Assembly (NCBI RefSeq): GCF_023065955.2
Contig: NW_026622963.1
Coordinates: 8,315,001-8,379,000, forward strand
Reading direction: 5' to 3'
DNA length: 64,000 nucleotides
Source of the DNA: Ursus arctos
Taxonomy: Eukaryota > Chordata > Mammalia > Carnivora > Ursidae
Positions 21,490 through 31,927 of this stretch are shown here, piece after piece. The stretch's first letter is position 1; every line of letters begins with the position of its first letter. The translations under genes were made by a program, and so were the position numbers. The notes below the pieces were generated by a model. The model had not been told where the DNA came from. It searched no databases and saw nothing but the letters and a program-made list of their open reading frames with translations.

Positions 21490-21596
21490 CGACACCTGAG
21501 TGGCTTAGTTGGTTAAGCATCTGACTCTTGATGTCAGCTCAGGAATTGATCTCAGGGTTGTGAAGTCAAGCCCCGTGCTTAAAAAAAAGAAAAGAG
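21490..21596 (+). mobile_element. Truncated carnivore SINE
   Basis: Only the tRNA-like head (CACCTGAGTGGCTTAGTTGG) and B-box area remain, joined directly to an A-rich tail. AAGTTGAG flanks it at 21482-21489 and 21597-21604. The C/T body is missing. Confidence 0.85.
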
Positions 21597-21604
21597 AAGT
21601 TGAG

Positions 21605-22540
21605 ATGGCTTTAGAATTATTATTGGTGAATCTTGCCATGTGTCCCCAGAGGTCTGCACCCTGAACCTATGTATCCTTCTGCCTGTGTGTGTTTGTGTGT
21701 AATGGCAATAAAAATGGGGACTCCTACCTGTCAAGTCTTCATGGGCAAAGGAATTGAAAATTTCTACTAATGCAAATCTGTCTATCCATCCATCCATCCA
21801 TCCATCCATCCATCCATCCATCCATGCTCTGTCTACTTACTTACTATCTCTCATCAATGGCCAAGTGGCCCTGTGTATCGAGGAACTCACGATCTAGTTC
21901 AGGAGACAAAAATCACAAACGGTGGCTGTGGCGGGTGGTCTCTGGTTGGTATCAGATAGGGGCTGTGTGAATGATATGTGCCCATGCCCTTTACACCTGT
22001 TTTCCAACCTCCTAAGGACTTCCAGGTCCTAGACATTCTACTTTGAGCCTCTCAGCCTCTTCCTGTCTTCCCTTCCCAATTCCCCAGCTTTCTAGGAGCC
22101 TCTACTGTGTTTGTCCTAAGGTCCTGAAAAACCCCAGGTCCATATAGGCTCAACCATTTGCCTTCCCCGTGGCCGCACTGACACTCTGAGCACTGCTCCT
22201 TCATGTGCTGGGGCCATCATATACACATGGTTTCCAGCCAGCTGGTCCCTCCACACGTCTAGTAATTCCTTCATGTTTCTGTAGAGCCTTATGCTTCCTG
22301 TTCTCCACACAGGCCATTCCAGTCTTATCCTAAGCCTCCAACCCCTTTGTTCCCCTGTCTGTTGTGTCTCAGCCTCCATCAGCAATACCCCTGCTGCCAC
22401 TTCACAGATGAAATCTCCCCATCTTCCTGCCATCACACCTCAGACCTGTCTGAGCCTGCACCTGTATATCCCTCCTACTCTCTGGTTACTATGGGGGTCT
22501 GTTCCCTAGACTCCAGTCCCTCTCACCTGCCCAGGGACTA
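21605..22540. other. Low-copy sequence; right half possibly diverged L2
   Basis: Apart from the tetranucleotide repeat, no gene is visible. From about 22030 the plus strand is C/T-rich like the adjacent L2 and may be an unrecognised extension of it. Confidence 0.4.
21780..21826 (+). repeat. (ATCC)n microsatellite
   Basis: About 11 near-perfect ATCC units. The minus strand reads as a repetitive WMDG peptide, an artefact of the repeat. Likely length-polymorphic. Confidence 0.97.
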
Positions 22541-22544
22541 TTCC

Positions 22545-22972
22545 AGCTGCAATCTTTACCTCCCCATCAGCCTCTTGCCATCAACATTTAAATATGCTCA
22601 AGTCTTTGTTGTCTTTGAAAAAAGCCTTCGATGACATCGCTGTGTCATCTCCATCTGTCATCCCATCTCTTCTCTCGTTCACAACCCAACTTCTTGAGTG
22701 TTTCCTACACTCATATACCACATTCCTCACTTACTCCTCAACACTTGGTCATCAAGCTTCTGCCCCCTCTTGTCCACTGAAACTGCTTTCCTCAAGATCA
22801 CCAAGGATGTTCTGGTGCCAAACCCAGTGGACACTTCCCATTTCTTTTTCATTTGATCTCTCAGCACCACCTGACACCATTGACCACTCCCTTCTTACGA
22901 GTCTTGCTCCCTTGGTTTCCATGACCTTGCTCTCCCATTTTCTCTCCATCTCTCTGGCCACTCCTCCTTAGA
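22545..22972 (+). mobile_element. LINE-2 reverse-transcriptase region (decayed)
   Basis: The plus-strand frame contains SFDLSAPPDTIDHSLLTSL (about 22844-22900), which corresponds to the L2/CR1-clade reverse-transcriptase segment usually read as LSAAFDTVDHSLLL. The upstream DNA also follows L2 order. The element is non-functional. It resumes at 23251 after a microsatellite and a SINE. Confidence 0.88.
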
Positions 22973-22974
22973 TT

Positions 22975-23065
22975 TCTTCTTCTTCTTCTTCTTTTTCTCC
23001 TTCTTCTTCTTCTTCTTTTTCTTCTTCTTCTTCTTCTTCTTCTTCTTCTTCTTCTTCTTCTTCTC
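22975..23065 (+). repeat. (TTC)n microsatellite at a SINE tail
   Basis: Ninety bases of TTC units with a few interruptions, directly joined to the tail end of the minus-oriented SINE that follows. It probably grew from the SINE's A-rich tail, read here as its complement. Confidence 0.95.
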
Positions 23066-23250
23066 TTTTTGAAGATTTTATTTATTTAGTTATTTATTTG
23101 AGAGAGTGTGTGTGCATGAGTTGGGGGAAGGGCAGAGGGAGAGGTAGAAGCAGGCTCAGCCTGACACAGCTGATCTCACAACCCTGAGAGTCATGACCTA
23201 AGCTGAAATGAAGAATCATCCTCAAGTGACTGAGCCACCCAGGCACCCTG
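23066..23250 (-). mobile_element. Carnivore SINE inserted in L2
   Basis: Minus-oriented: a GAAGATTTTATTTATTTAGT tail region, a GAGAGTGTGTGTGCATGAG body, and a head ending in GAGCCACCCAGGCACCC. It separates the two parts of the surrounding L2. Confidence 0.92.
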
Positions 23251-23345
23251 GCCTCTTCAGTTTTCTTTAATGCTTTCTCTGACTGTTGCTCAAATCTTCT
23301 TGCTCTCTGGCACTCTGTCCTACTCCCTCTTGCTAGGCTACATAC
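23251..23345 (+). mobile_element. LINE-2 continuation
   Basis: C/T-rich sequence resuming the L2 interrupted at 22972 (TTTCTCTGACTGTTGCTCAA near 23274). Short and diverged. Confidence 0.6.
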
Positions 23346-23954
23346 TTTAGCATCTAATCTGTTCTGTTAGCATTGAATATTGAGGACATTTATATAGTGA
23401 AGACTTTTGGTTGCTAATGACAGAAGCTCAATTCACACTAGCTCAAGCAAAAATACAGAGAAATTTTTTGCTAGCATAATAGGCAACTTTACAGGTGGCA
23501 TTGACTTCGGACGTTTCTTCATCTAGGGACTCAGATGGTATTGTCAGACCTCTCTTTCTCCATGTTCTCCACTGGTTCTGTTTCTCTATCTGTTGGCCTC
23601 ATTCTCTTCTATTGCAGACAGCCTTTCTTATGCAGAGGGGATGGGGGCAGAGGAGTGGAAGTGGACAGCCCAAGATAACCTAGATCACCATTCAGGAGGA
23701 AAGAAAGAATTTCCATCTCCCAATATTGTTATTTCATTCCCAGGAAAGGGATCTGGTTAATCCAATTGGAGTCACATACCTACTTAGAGGACTACTCAGT
23801 GACTTTGGGGTGTAGTGGTGATCTGTAATTTCTAGTCCCCTCGGATCACAATGAATTGTAGAAGCTTTCTAAAGGAAAAACTGTAGCCTTCTAAAGGAAA
23901 AGTAAGGTATTATATCCAGAAAAAGAGAGAGGAGTACAGAATGGACAAGACAGA
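23346..23954. other. Probable old dispersed repeat, family not named; no gene
   Basis: The segment from about 23400 (GACTTTTGGTTGCTAATGACAG region) to 23840 resembles an old mammalian interspersed element that I cannot name with confidence. The 62-codon frame here is not supported as a gene. Confidence 0.4.
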
Positions 23955-24065
23955 TATTCACTGTAATTTATTCTTCCAGTCTAGATCTTTCCCCTGTGCT
24001 TCAGTTTTAGCCATGTGATAGATATCTCTGCTTGGATGTCTCAAACTCAACAAGTCTTTGCATGA
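23955..24065 (+). mobile_element. LINE-2 fragment
   Basis: Contains ATCTCTGCTTGGATGTCTCA at 24024 followed by AACTCAACAAGTC, the L2 region that normally lies downstream of the reverse-transcriptase core. It may belong to the same L2 as 22545-23345. Confidence 0.7.
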
Positions 24066-24209
24066 ATATCCTCGGAAATATATCCTGAGTCAAAATGCAT
24101 ATGATAAGGCTTTATTAGGGAGCATACTTCCAGGGTAGCAAAGAAAGAGAAAAAAAGGTAAACGAGGAAGGGAAAGAAGGAAGTAAACATCAGGTGGTGT
24201 GTTACCAAG

Positions 24210-24672
24210 TGTTGTGGGTTGAACTGTGTCCTTCAAAAAGATATGCCGAAGTCCTAACCTTCAGGACCTGTGAATGTGACCTTATTTGGAAATAGGGTCT
24301 TTGCAGATGTAGCTACTTAAGGGAAAGTTGTTTTTTTTTTTTTGTTTTTTGAAATAGGGTAGGTCTGAAATCCAATTTGTTTGGGGTCCTTATGAGAAAA
24401 GGAAAGGACACACAGAGACACAGACATAGAGGGGAGAAGGCCATGTGAAGAGAGAGGCAGAGATTGTAGTGGTGTTGCCACAAGCCAAGGAGTACTGGGG
24501 GCTACAAGCTGCTAGAAGAGGCACGGAAGGACTCTCTCCTAGAGCCTTCAGAGGTAGCACAGCCCTCTGTGCTCATTTCAGACTTCAGCCTCCAGAATTC
24601 TGAAAAAAATAGATTTCTGTCATTTTAAGCCACCCAGGTACTTTGTTATGGGGAAGTACTACACCAAACTAG
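24210..24672 (+). mobile_element. MLT1-type LTR (ERVL-MaLR)
   Basis: Solo LTR starting TGTTGTGGGTTGAACTGTGT, with GAATGTGACCTTATTTGGAA at 24273, CTTTGCAGATGTAGCTACTT, CTTCAGCCTCCAGAATTC near 24583, and an end near TTGTTATGGGGAAGTACTAC. Non-coding. Confidence 0.9.
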
Positions 24673-24703
24673 CCACAGTTTCATTAAAAAATGCAGCCAG
24701 TTG

Positions 24704-24935
24704 GGGCACCTGGGTGGCGCAGTTCATTGGGCACCCAACTCTGGTTTTGGCTCAGGTCGTGATCTCAGGGTTGTGAGATCGAGCCCCACGTCAGTGAGAT
24801 TGAGACCCACATCGGTCTCCACACTCAGTGGGGAGTCTGCTTGAGATTCTCTCTCTCCCTCTCCCTGTGATCCTCCCCCTGCTCATTCTCTCTCAAATCA
24901 ATCAATTGATCAATCAATCAATCAATCTTTATTTT
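24704..24935 (+). mobile_element. Carnivore SINE with internal duplication and AATC tail
   Basis: Head GGCACCTGGGTGGCGCAG, B-box GATCGAGCCCCACGTCAG, then a second diverged copy of that part (GAGATTGAGACCCACATCGG), and an unusual (AATC)n tail (24897-24930). An 18-bp direct repeat with two mismatches flanks it at 24686-24703 and 24936-24953. Confidence 0.93.
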
Positions 24936-24953
24936 AAAAAGTGCAACCAGTTG

Positions 24954-25714
24954 TTTGGGCACATGGAATATCTTCTAGACAGGACTTAGAGAAGAACCAT
25001 GCCTAGGAACACTCCTTTAGGGTAGAAGACATAGAAATCCAGTCTTTTCCTTTCTCCTGTACTTGATGGGTCAGGTCTGCTTCATGAGTATTAACTCTCA
25101 TGCTTTTGTGGGTTGTGTTAGCTGGTCCCTCCAGGCATCCACTGGAGAAACCAGACCACAGGCTTCCAGTTTGGTGTTTCAGTTAAGCCTAAAATTGATT
25201 AGAGAAGCCATAGCTTGGAATGGGTCCAGCCAAGTTCAAGAAAGGCTAGAGCTTGAAGGATTATTGATGTAGCCAGAGTGGGATGAGGCAGGGAAGCAGC
25301 AGTACATGGTATACAAGGACCTGGAGATGGTGCATCACCTGGGAACCTGCCGGACAAGCTGCAGGACCTGGGGGGAACAGAATTAACCAGAGGTGACAGC
25401 TGCCTGGGGAACATGTAGAGAACGTGCTGGTGGTCAAGTCCACCCCCTGTCTACCACATAAGGAGCCAGCGCCCTTGCTATGACTGCACGAGAAACAGTT
25501 CAAATAGCTAAAGAGAATTGCTCCAAGACCAAGCTGATTTGGGATAAGGCAAGTGGGCACCAGTGATTGCAGCTGGGCAATCCCCATTGGACTGGTGACT
25601 AAGGCCTTGGAGGGGGAAGGTGGGGATGAGCAAATCTTGGGTTGTGTACATAACAGGATCTGGAATAATTTCCAAACTGCATCTATCATCACCCCTCTCC
25701 AAACCCAAGCCTGC
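24954..25714. other. Low-copy sequence, no gene supported
   Basis: The longest frame is 143 codons on the minus strand (25692-25261). It shows no domain, and its right end runs toward L2 sequence. I do not call it a gene. Confidence 0.45.
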
Positions 25715-26330
25715 TATTTCTATGCTTCCTTATTCAATAACCTGAGCCAGAAACTATAGAGTTGTCCTTGATCTTTCCTCTTTCTCCCATGTTCAATCCA
25801 TTGCCAAGTGCAGTCAGGTCTGCCTCCAAGATTATCTCTAGACTCTGACCACTTTTTTTTTTAAAGATTTCATTTATTTATTTGACAGAGAGAGAGACAG
25901 CCAGTGAGAGAGGGAACACAAGCAGGGGGAGTGGGAGAGGAAGAAGCACACTCCCAGCAGAGGAGCCTGATGTGGGGCTCGATCCCATAACGCCGGGATC
26001 ACGCCCTGAGCCAAAGGCAGGTGCTTAACAACTGAGTCACCCAGGTGCCCCAGACTCTGACCACTTCTTACCATCTCTCTTACCAACGTACTCTCCCAGG
26101 CTCCCATTTTCTCTAGCTTGAATATGCATTAGTCTCCAAATGGGCTCCTTATCTTTTGTCTTATCTAGGTCCAAAATGTGCCCCTCCCTGCAGCCAGCAT
26201 GATCTTCCTGAAACACAAATCTAAACCAAGGTACACCCATGCAGACAATCCTTCAAAGGCTCTTCCTTGATCTTAGGATAAAGATCCAAACGCAAGGGCC
26301 CTGCACGCTCCCGCTGCACGGAATGCTCTT
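25715..26330 (+). mobile_element. LINE-2 3' region, interrupted by a SINE
   Basis: L2 sequence order: GAGTTGTCCTTGATCTTTCC near 25761, then after the SINE CAGCATGATCTTCCTGAAAC at 26196, AAATCTAAACCAAGGTACAC, and TCTTAGGATAAAGATCCAAA near 26270. The split halves join exactly across the SINE's target duplication. Confidence 0.88.
25855..26051 (-). mobile_element. Carnivore SINE in L2, perfect 15-bp target duplication
   Basis: Minus-oriented SINE with a poly-T start, a GACAGAGAGAGAGACAGCCA segment, B-box GGGGCTCGATCCC and a head ending in CCAGGTGCCCC. AGACTCTGACCACTT flanks it exactly at 25840-25854 and 26052-26066. Confidence 0.97.
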
Positions 26331-27546
26331 GCTTCTTGTCTTGCTGCTTCCTCTCGTGCATGCTACAGTGCAGCCACTCGGAATTTCTTTTAGCCTTTCT
26401 ACCGTGCCATGCTCTCACTTCATCTCTCCATTCATTCACCCAGCCAGGGTCTGGTGAGTGCTTACTATGTCCCAGCACTGTCGTAGGCCCTGGGAACATA
26501 GCAAGGATGGTCCTACTCTCGAGCCTTTGCGTATGTTGTGCCTCCGGCCTCAAATGTTCTCTATGGCAGATAATGGGAACTGTCTGCTCAAGAACTCTCT
26601 GCCTTCCCGTGAGAGAGCTTGGGAAATGGAAAGACTGTTTCCCGGTCTTCCTTGCAAGTAGAGGATACATACAGTTCTGGCCAATGAGATCAAGGCAGAA
26701 GTCTATATAAAGGACACCCTTTCCTGAATAAAAATTCTCATTAAGAGCCTTTTGCCTTTCCCTCTTCTTTTCACCTAGAATATGGATGTGAAACCTGGGG
26801 GTACAGCAGCTGTGCTGAAACTATGAGGAGGCAAGAATGAGGAGAGCGGCCTCCATGCTAAGGGGAGTGGATAGAAATAGGGAAAGAACCCAGTGCCGAG
26901 GCCACTACGCCCAGCCATGGAGGTTGTACGTTGCACAACTCCAGGGGGCGCCATCATCATAGACTGTGATATCGTTCAGCGGCTGCACTGGTCCTGGCAC
27001 TGGTCTAATCTCCAAAGGGAAGGGAGCGGAGGGAAGGACAGGAAGCTCTGAATTCTGTAAACTGTGACTTTCCCCAAATCTCTCCTGCAACCAAACTGTT
27101 TCCATAACCCTTTGTGACTGGGCTTCTGAAATTCGGAGGCTGAGAACCGACTCCATCTTTTACTTTGTCAGCCTCTCCCTAAGGCGATGAATGATGACTT
27201 TCTTAGTTCAGATGAGGAAAGAAATCTGGGCTGAGGGAAAGAATGAGGAAGAGGTAGAATTCTTTGGTTAATATTACAAACCATCACCCTACAGCAAGTG
27301 TACATGAGAGAGGTCTGTGCCATCTCTGATCTCTTCTTCCTCGGCCTGCCCCAACCTTAGCCTTGATCTGAAGGCTTTTCCACTTACCAGCAACATGGAA
27401 ACAAACATTCACGTTCCATAGACTCCCTGCCCAGCCTGTAGTTTCAAGCGATTATAAACAGACTCCCCTCTTGCCAGGGAGCCCAGGCCAGATGACCAGG
27501 CTCTAAGAAAGCATTTGCATTTGTTTATTTAAGTTTTTCATATGTT
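26331..27546. other. Low-copy and unassigned old-repeat sequence, no gene
   Basis: CTTACTATGTCCCAGCACTG near 26461 resembles an old LINE or MIR phrase, and 26640-26760 has phrases of an unclassified repeat (TCTGGCCAATGAGATCAAGG). No coding feature is supported. Confidence 0.4.
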
Positions 27547-27564
27547 AAAAAATATAATTCTGGG

Positions 27565-27728
27565 GGGGCGCCTTGGTGGCTCAGCCAGTTAAGCGGATCC
27601 CAGAGTCCTGGGATCGAGCCCCACATCAGGCTCCCTGCTCAGCGAGGATACTGCTTCTCCCTCTCCTTCTGCCCCTCCCCCTGCTCGTGTTTTCTCTCTT
27701 TCGCTCTGAAATAAATAAATAAAATCTT
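27565..27728 (+). mobile_element. Carnivore SINE
   Basis: Head GGGGCGCCTTGGTGGCTCAG, B-box GGGATCGAGCCCCACATCAG, a C/T body, (AAAT)n and AATCTTA. The left edge AAAAAATATA and the right edge AAAAAATATA form a short, A-rich target duplication. Confidence 0.92.
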
Positions 27729-28505
27729 AAAAAAATATATTAGTTGGGAAGATGTTTGAAATATGAAATCTTTCCACAAGGGGCTGGCTGAGAGCCAGGG
27801 GGCCCTGCAGGGACTGCTCCATGGGCTGCTTCATGCACCCTCCCCTTGCACCTGCTGGGCATTCAGCTCCCACTGCCCTGCTCTCTGGAGGGTCTATCAG
27901 TCCCCCTGGCCGGGTGGTCAACCTACAGGTTGCTGACTGATCTGTGGATATTTTTAAGAACCAAATCCTCAGTCAGAGACAGCGTCTGACCGCCGGAGAA
28001 CTGTGCTTGTCCCAGGTGTTGACCACTGCTTCTCCCGCAGCCACATGGAGGGCTGGGGTAGCTCTGGTGACTGGGTTGGCTCCCTCCCTGGCTCTCGGAC
28101 TCTCAGCCCTTGGGCTGTGCCATCATCTCTCAGAATCTCAGTGGTGTGAACCCACTTTGTAATCAAGAGGAAGGAGAAAGGTCAAGGTGGCGCCTTTCTG
28201 GGTATCGGACTAGGTGAATAAGAAGCTCGAGTTACAGTAACCACCTAAACATCTTCCCCAACCAAGGGGGACCTGATGACTAGAAAGTACTAATCAGTCC
28301 TTTCAGGCTTATTTCAAGAGCCTGAACTTCACCTCCCTCACCACTCCCCTTCGAACTTTTCCATCTTCCCAGGACCCACTGCCGCCCTCATTTCACATCG
28401 TAGTTCTTGTCCTTTTCCCAGCTTCACTATAAGTAACACCACTAATGTTTTACTATAAAAAAAAATCACTGGATACGTTTTGCCGTAGTAAAAACATCAC
28501 TGTAT
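27729..28505. other. No gene seen
   Basis: Low-copy sequence with short unsupported frames on both strands. Confidence 0.4.
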
Positions 28506-28735
28506 TAGTGATCCTCAAACTTTGGTGTGCTTGGGAGCTGCTTAATGGCAACCTGGTGGTGGCCTGAGCAGGACCCTGATCTGGGACGTTCTGATCTGGG
28601 AGGTTTGCTTCCCAGGCCGTGGACAACCCAAGGATTCAAAGATCCTCAGCTCACATGCTCGGAGGATCAGATCTGGGTCGAGGGTGGGTCTGAACATCTC
28701 TATCTTTAACAAGCTGTATTTTTAACGACTCCGCA
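28506..28735. mobile_element. Possible MER5/MER20-type hAT MITE
   Basis: Starts GTGATCCTCAAACTTTGGTG and ends near CTCTATCTTTAACAAGCTG, as such elements do, but the middle is too diverged for a firm call. The 60-codon frame over it is not a gene. Confidence 0.4.
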
Positions 28736-29069
28736 GGCAACTGAGGCAGCTCACTGTCTGTGCTGCGGCCTGCCCTCCCTCCTTGGGGTGGGTATTTTAA
28801 CCTTTTGCTAATCTTGTTGGGCTCTCTTTCCTTCATAAGTTAGAAGTATCTTTGATTTGGACCAAGGCCAGTTCCATATTTGGTGCAGATCTCGCTCTAC
28901 CAGTAATTTTCAATAAGTACTTGTGACCTGAGTCACTGTTGTCTGAAATTAGACTTTCAACTCTGAATCAAATTGCTTCTGGGTACAAGTTCAGTTCAAA
29001 AGGGTAAATATACATTTTGTTTTTGTGTACATGGCGAAAGCACAAAAATGCTGCTATGATCTCCAGGGA
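28736..29069. other. No gene seen
   Basis: Low-copy sequence without recognisable elements. Confidence 0.4.
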
Positions 29070-29082
29070 TGATGGTCGGTTT

Positions 29083-29520
29083 GTTGTTGTTGTTGTTTTC
29101 TTAATTTTTTTTAAAGATTTTATTTATTTATTTGACAGAGATAGAGACAGCCAGTGAGAGAGGGAACACAAGCGGGGGGAGTGGGAGAGGGAGAAGCAGG
29201 CTCATAGCGGAGGAGCCTGATGTGGGGCTCGATCCCAGAACTCCGGGATCATGCCCTGAGCCGAAGGCAGACGCTTAACCGCTGTGCCACCCAGGCGCCC
29301 CTTCTTAATTTTTTTAAAAAAGATATTTATTTATTTATTTGAGGTATAGAGAGAGCGAGAGAGAGAGAGAGCATGAGTGGGGGGGTGGGGGGAGCAGAGG
29401 GAGAGGGAGAAGCAGACTCCCCGCTGAGCAGGGAGCCAGATGCAGGACTCGATTCAGGACCCTGGGATCATGACCTGAGCCAAAGGCAGATGCTTAACTA
29501 ACTGAGCCACCCAGGCCTCC
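29083..29520 (-). mobile_element. Carnivore SINE, older copy, interrupted by a second SINE in its tail
   Basis: Minus-oriented SINE with its body at about 29316-29520 and the distal tail at 29083-29111, including (GTT)n. The target duplication TGATGGTCGGTTT (29070-29082) and TGATGGTCAGTTT (29521-29533) spans both elements, so this one came first. Confidence 0.92.
29112..29301 (-). mobile_element. Carnivore SINE nested in the tail of another SINE
   Basis: Minus-oriented SINE with GACAGAGATAGAGACAGCCA, GGGGCTCGATCCC and a head CACCCAGGCGCCCC. A 14-bp exact duplication, TTCTTAATTTTTTT, flanks it at 29098-29111 and 29302-29315, inside the T-rich tail of the older SINE. Confidence 0.96.
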
Positions 29521-29714
29521 TGATGGTCAGTTTTTATTCATCCATTCAACATCGATTAAGCAGGAGCATAAAGATGTGTAATGACCAAACACCTTAACGA
29601 GTCCTGTGTGCTGTGTGCTCCAGGTCCCGTGTGCTCTGACACTCACTAATATCCCCAGCCTTGTTTTGCAACCACAGGAACTCCTAGCCCTGCACCAGCC
29701 ACACTTGACTTCTT

Positions 29715-30005
29715 TTAAGCCCTAGAACTTGCTAAGTTACTTTCACCACTGGGTCTTTGCTGATGTTATTCCCTCTGCCTGGGCTACTCTTTCCTCCTCT
29801 TTCTAGTTAATTCCTACCATCATCTTCAATACTCAGCTCAAAGGATACCACATCCTCAGGAAAATTTCTCTGGTCTCCCAGACCTGGGTTAGGTTGGGTT
29901 CCCACATTTTAAGATGTCTTAGTTGTGTGTACTTCTCCTTGGCTGCTTTTATGTGCCTAATGCATACCAGGCTCTTGGTAAATATTTATTGAATGAATGG
30001 ATGCG
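29715..30005 (+). mobile_element. LINE-2 3' end
   Basis: Contains TGTTATTCCCTCTGCCTGGG at 29764, ATACTCAGCTCAAAGGATAC near 29829, ACCAGGCTCTTGGTAAATAT near 29966, and the terminal TTATTGAATGAATGGATG. A well-ordered L2 tail. Confidence 0.88.
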
Positions 30006-30395
30006 TGTAAGCTGAGGATCTTTGAGTCCTTGGGTTGTTCAAGGCCTAATAGGGGAAACTGATGTGTTAAGTGATCATTATAATAGGTGCCGTAATAGAG
30101 AAACATACAAGATTCGCTGGAGAAAGAAAAGAGAAAAGACAGTTTGATCTGTATCACCTGTGCAGTTGGTCCAGGAAAGATCTTATAAAGCAGGTGATTC
30201 TTGAGATGGATTTGGGGGACCCAGGAATTTTCCAGGCATATGAAAGGGCATTCCTGGCTAGAAAACATTGTGAAGACTGGCAAAGGGGGTGAAATGTAGT
30301 GATGTCGTGGGGTGGCCTTTAATAGTTTATTGCACCTGGAGGGATGAGTTTGGCAGAACTCCACCCAATGCCATTTGGGGGCCGGATTCTACTTT
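30006..30395. other. No gene seen
   Basis: A minus-strand frame of 135 codons (30364-29957) overlaps the L2 tail and has no recognisable domain. TATGAAAGGGCATTCCTGGC near 30239 may belong to an old repeat. Confidence 0.4.
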
Positions 30396-30838
30396 GTAAT
30401 GGCTCGAATTGTGGCACCCCAAGAGATGTCCAAGTCCCAATTCATCATACCTGGGAATGTGACCTTATTTGGAAAAAGGGCCTTTGCAGATGTCACTGAA
30501 TTAAGGAGGTAGAGATAAGATCATCTTGGAGTAACTGGGTGGACCCTAAATCCAATGACAAGTGTCCTTATAAGAAGAGGAGAAGACACAGGGGAGAAGG
30601 CCATGTGAGGACAGAGGCAGCCGTAAGCCAAGAATGCCAAGGATTACTGACAGCCATCAGAAGCCAGAAGAGAGGCTTGGAACAAATTCTCCCTCAGAGC
30701 CACCAGAAGGAAGCCGCTCTTGTGGCATCTTGATCTTGGATTTCTGGCCTTCCGCAACCATGAGAAAAGAAATTTCTATTGTTTTCAGCCACCCAGCTGG
30801 TGATACATTGTTATGGCAGCCACAGGTTACTAACACAC
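30396..30838 (+). mobile_element. MLT1-type LTR (ERVL-MaLR)
   Basis: Solo LTR with GAATGTGACCTTATTTGGAA at 30455, CCTTTGCAGATGTCACTGAA, AGTGTCCTTATAAGAAGAGG near 30561, and TTATGGCAGCCACAGGTTAC near the 3' end. Short frames at 30539-30900 are artefacts of the LTR. Confidence 0.9.
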
Positions 30839-31024
30839 ACCCGCAGGTGCCCAGCCCAAATCCAGCATATGCGTCACTGGAATCGAGAGAGGGGCTCTAA
30901 TGAGTGTTTGCTTTCAGTTGCTTAACACAGCGGAAACCACAGTCATAATAGACACGGGCTTCTACACAACCAAATCGGCTGCCCGAAAGGGGCAACCTTT
31001 TCAGGATTAAGAAAGGGCAGTCTT

Positions 31025-31226
31025 GGGGCGCCTGGGTGGCACAGCGGTTAAGTGTCTGCCTTCGGCTCAGGGCGTGATCCCGGCGTTACGGGATCGAGCC
31101 CCACATCAGGCTCCTCAGCTATGAGCCTGCTTCTTCCTCTCCCGCTCCCCCTGCTTGTGTTCCCTCTCTCGCTGGCTGTCTCTATCTCTGTCAAATAAAT
31201 AAATAAAATCTTCAGGAAAAAAAAAA
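31025..31226 (+). mobile_element. Carnivore SINE, perfect 16-bp target duplication
   Basis: Head GGGGCGCCTGGGTGGCACAG, B-box GGGATCGAGCCCCACATCAG, (AAAT)n, then a poly-A tail. The exact repeat AAGAAAGGGCAGTCTT is at 31009-31024 and 31227-31242. Confidence 0.97.
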
Positions 31227-31242
31227 AAGAAAGGGCAGTCTT

Positions 31243-31634
31243 TCTGGCTGGGAAGCATTTTCTCGAATCCCTTAGTCGGGAGCTCCTTATTCTGACTGGG
31301 TGAGATCCTGGGGGGCTGGCATCATTCTCTTCATGAATTTGGAGGCCTTTATAAAGACAAGCATTTACCTGAGTGGCTTCCATGATCTTTTCAGCAGAGA
31401 GAGAGAGAATGAGAGAGAGAGAGAAATGGGGTGTCTTTGGTAAAGTTTTATGCCAAGAATTAAAGCAACATTTTTCCTGTTCACCAACCATCTTGTCCAA
31501 AGCAAATTTCGGGAAGCTCCCGTGATGTACTTTTTTGTTCTTTTTTTCTTTTCTTTTTACTTCTTAGAAACATAAGATTTGTTTAATCTTTGTAATTAAC
31601 CAGATATGCGGGGTTTACATGTGCTGGGGGGAGG
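31243..31634. other. Low-copy sequence with a GA-rich patch
   Basis: (GA)n at about 31397-31424. The 150-codon minus-strand frame (31500-31048) is mostly the reverse of the adjacent SINE and is not a gene. Confidence 0.5.
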
Positions 31635-31636
31635 GG

Positions 31637-31888
31637 GTGGCAAGCAGAATAAAGGCTCTCCAAAGATGTCCATGTCCTAACCCCTGGAACCTGTGACTAT
31701 GTTAGGTGACATGGAGGGAGAGAATTAAGGTTGCAGATGGAATTAGAGGTGCTAATCAGTTGACCTGAAAATAGGGAGAGGGTACTGGATTATCCAGGTG
31801 AGCCCATCGTACGCACAAGTGTCCTCGTATGAGAAAGAAGGAGGCAGGAGAGTCAGAATCAGAGTGATGTGTGAGAAAGAGGTTTCTT

Positions 31889-31927
<39 letters not shown>

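Noticed and set aside
21780..21826. Regular short repeats that might suggest a CRISPR array
   Set aside because: Pure tetranucleotide microsatellite without spacers, in a mammalian genome.
25261..25692. 143-codon minus-strand open frame
   Set aside because: No domain and no exon structure; borders L2 sequence.
31048..31500. 150-codon minus-strand open frame
   Set aside because: The C-terminal half is the reverse translation of a SINE.
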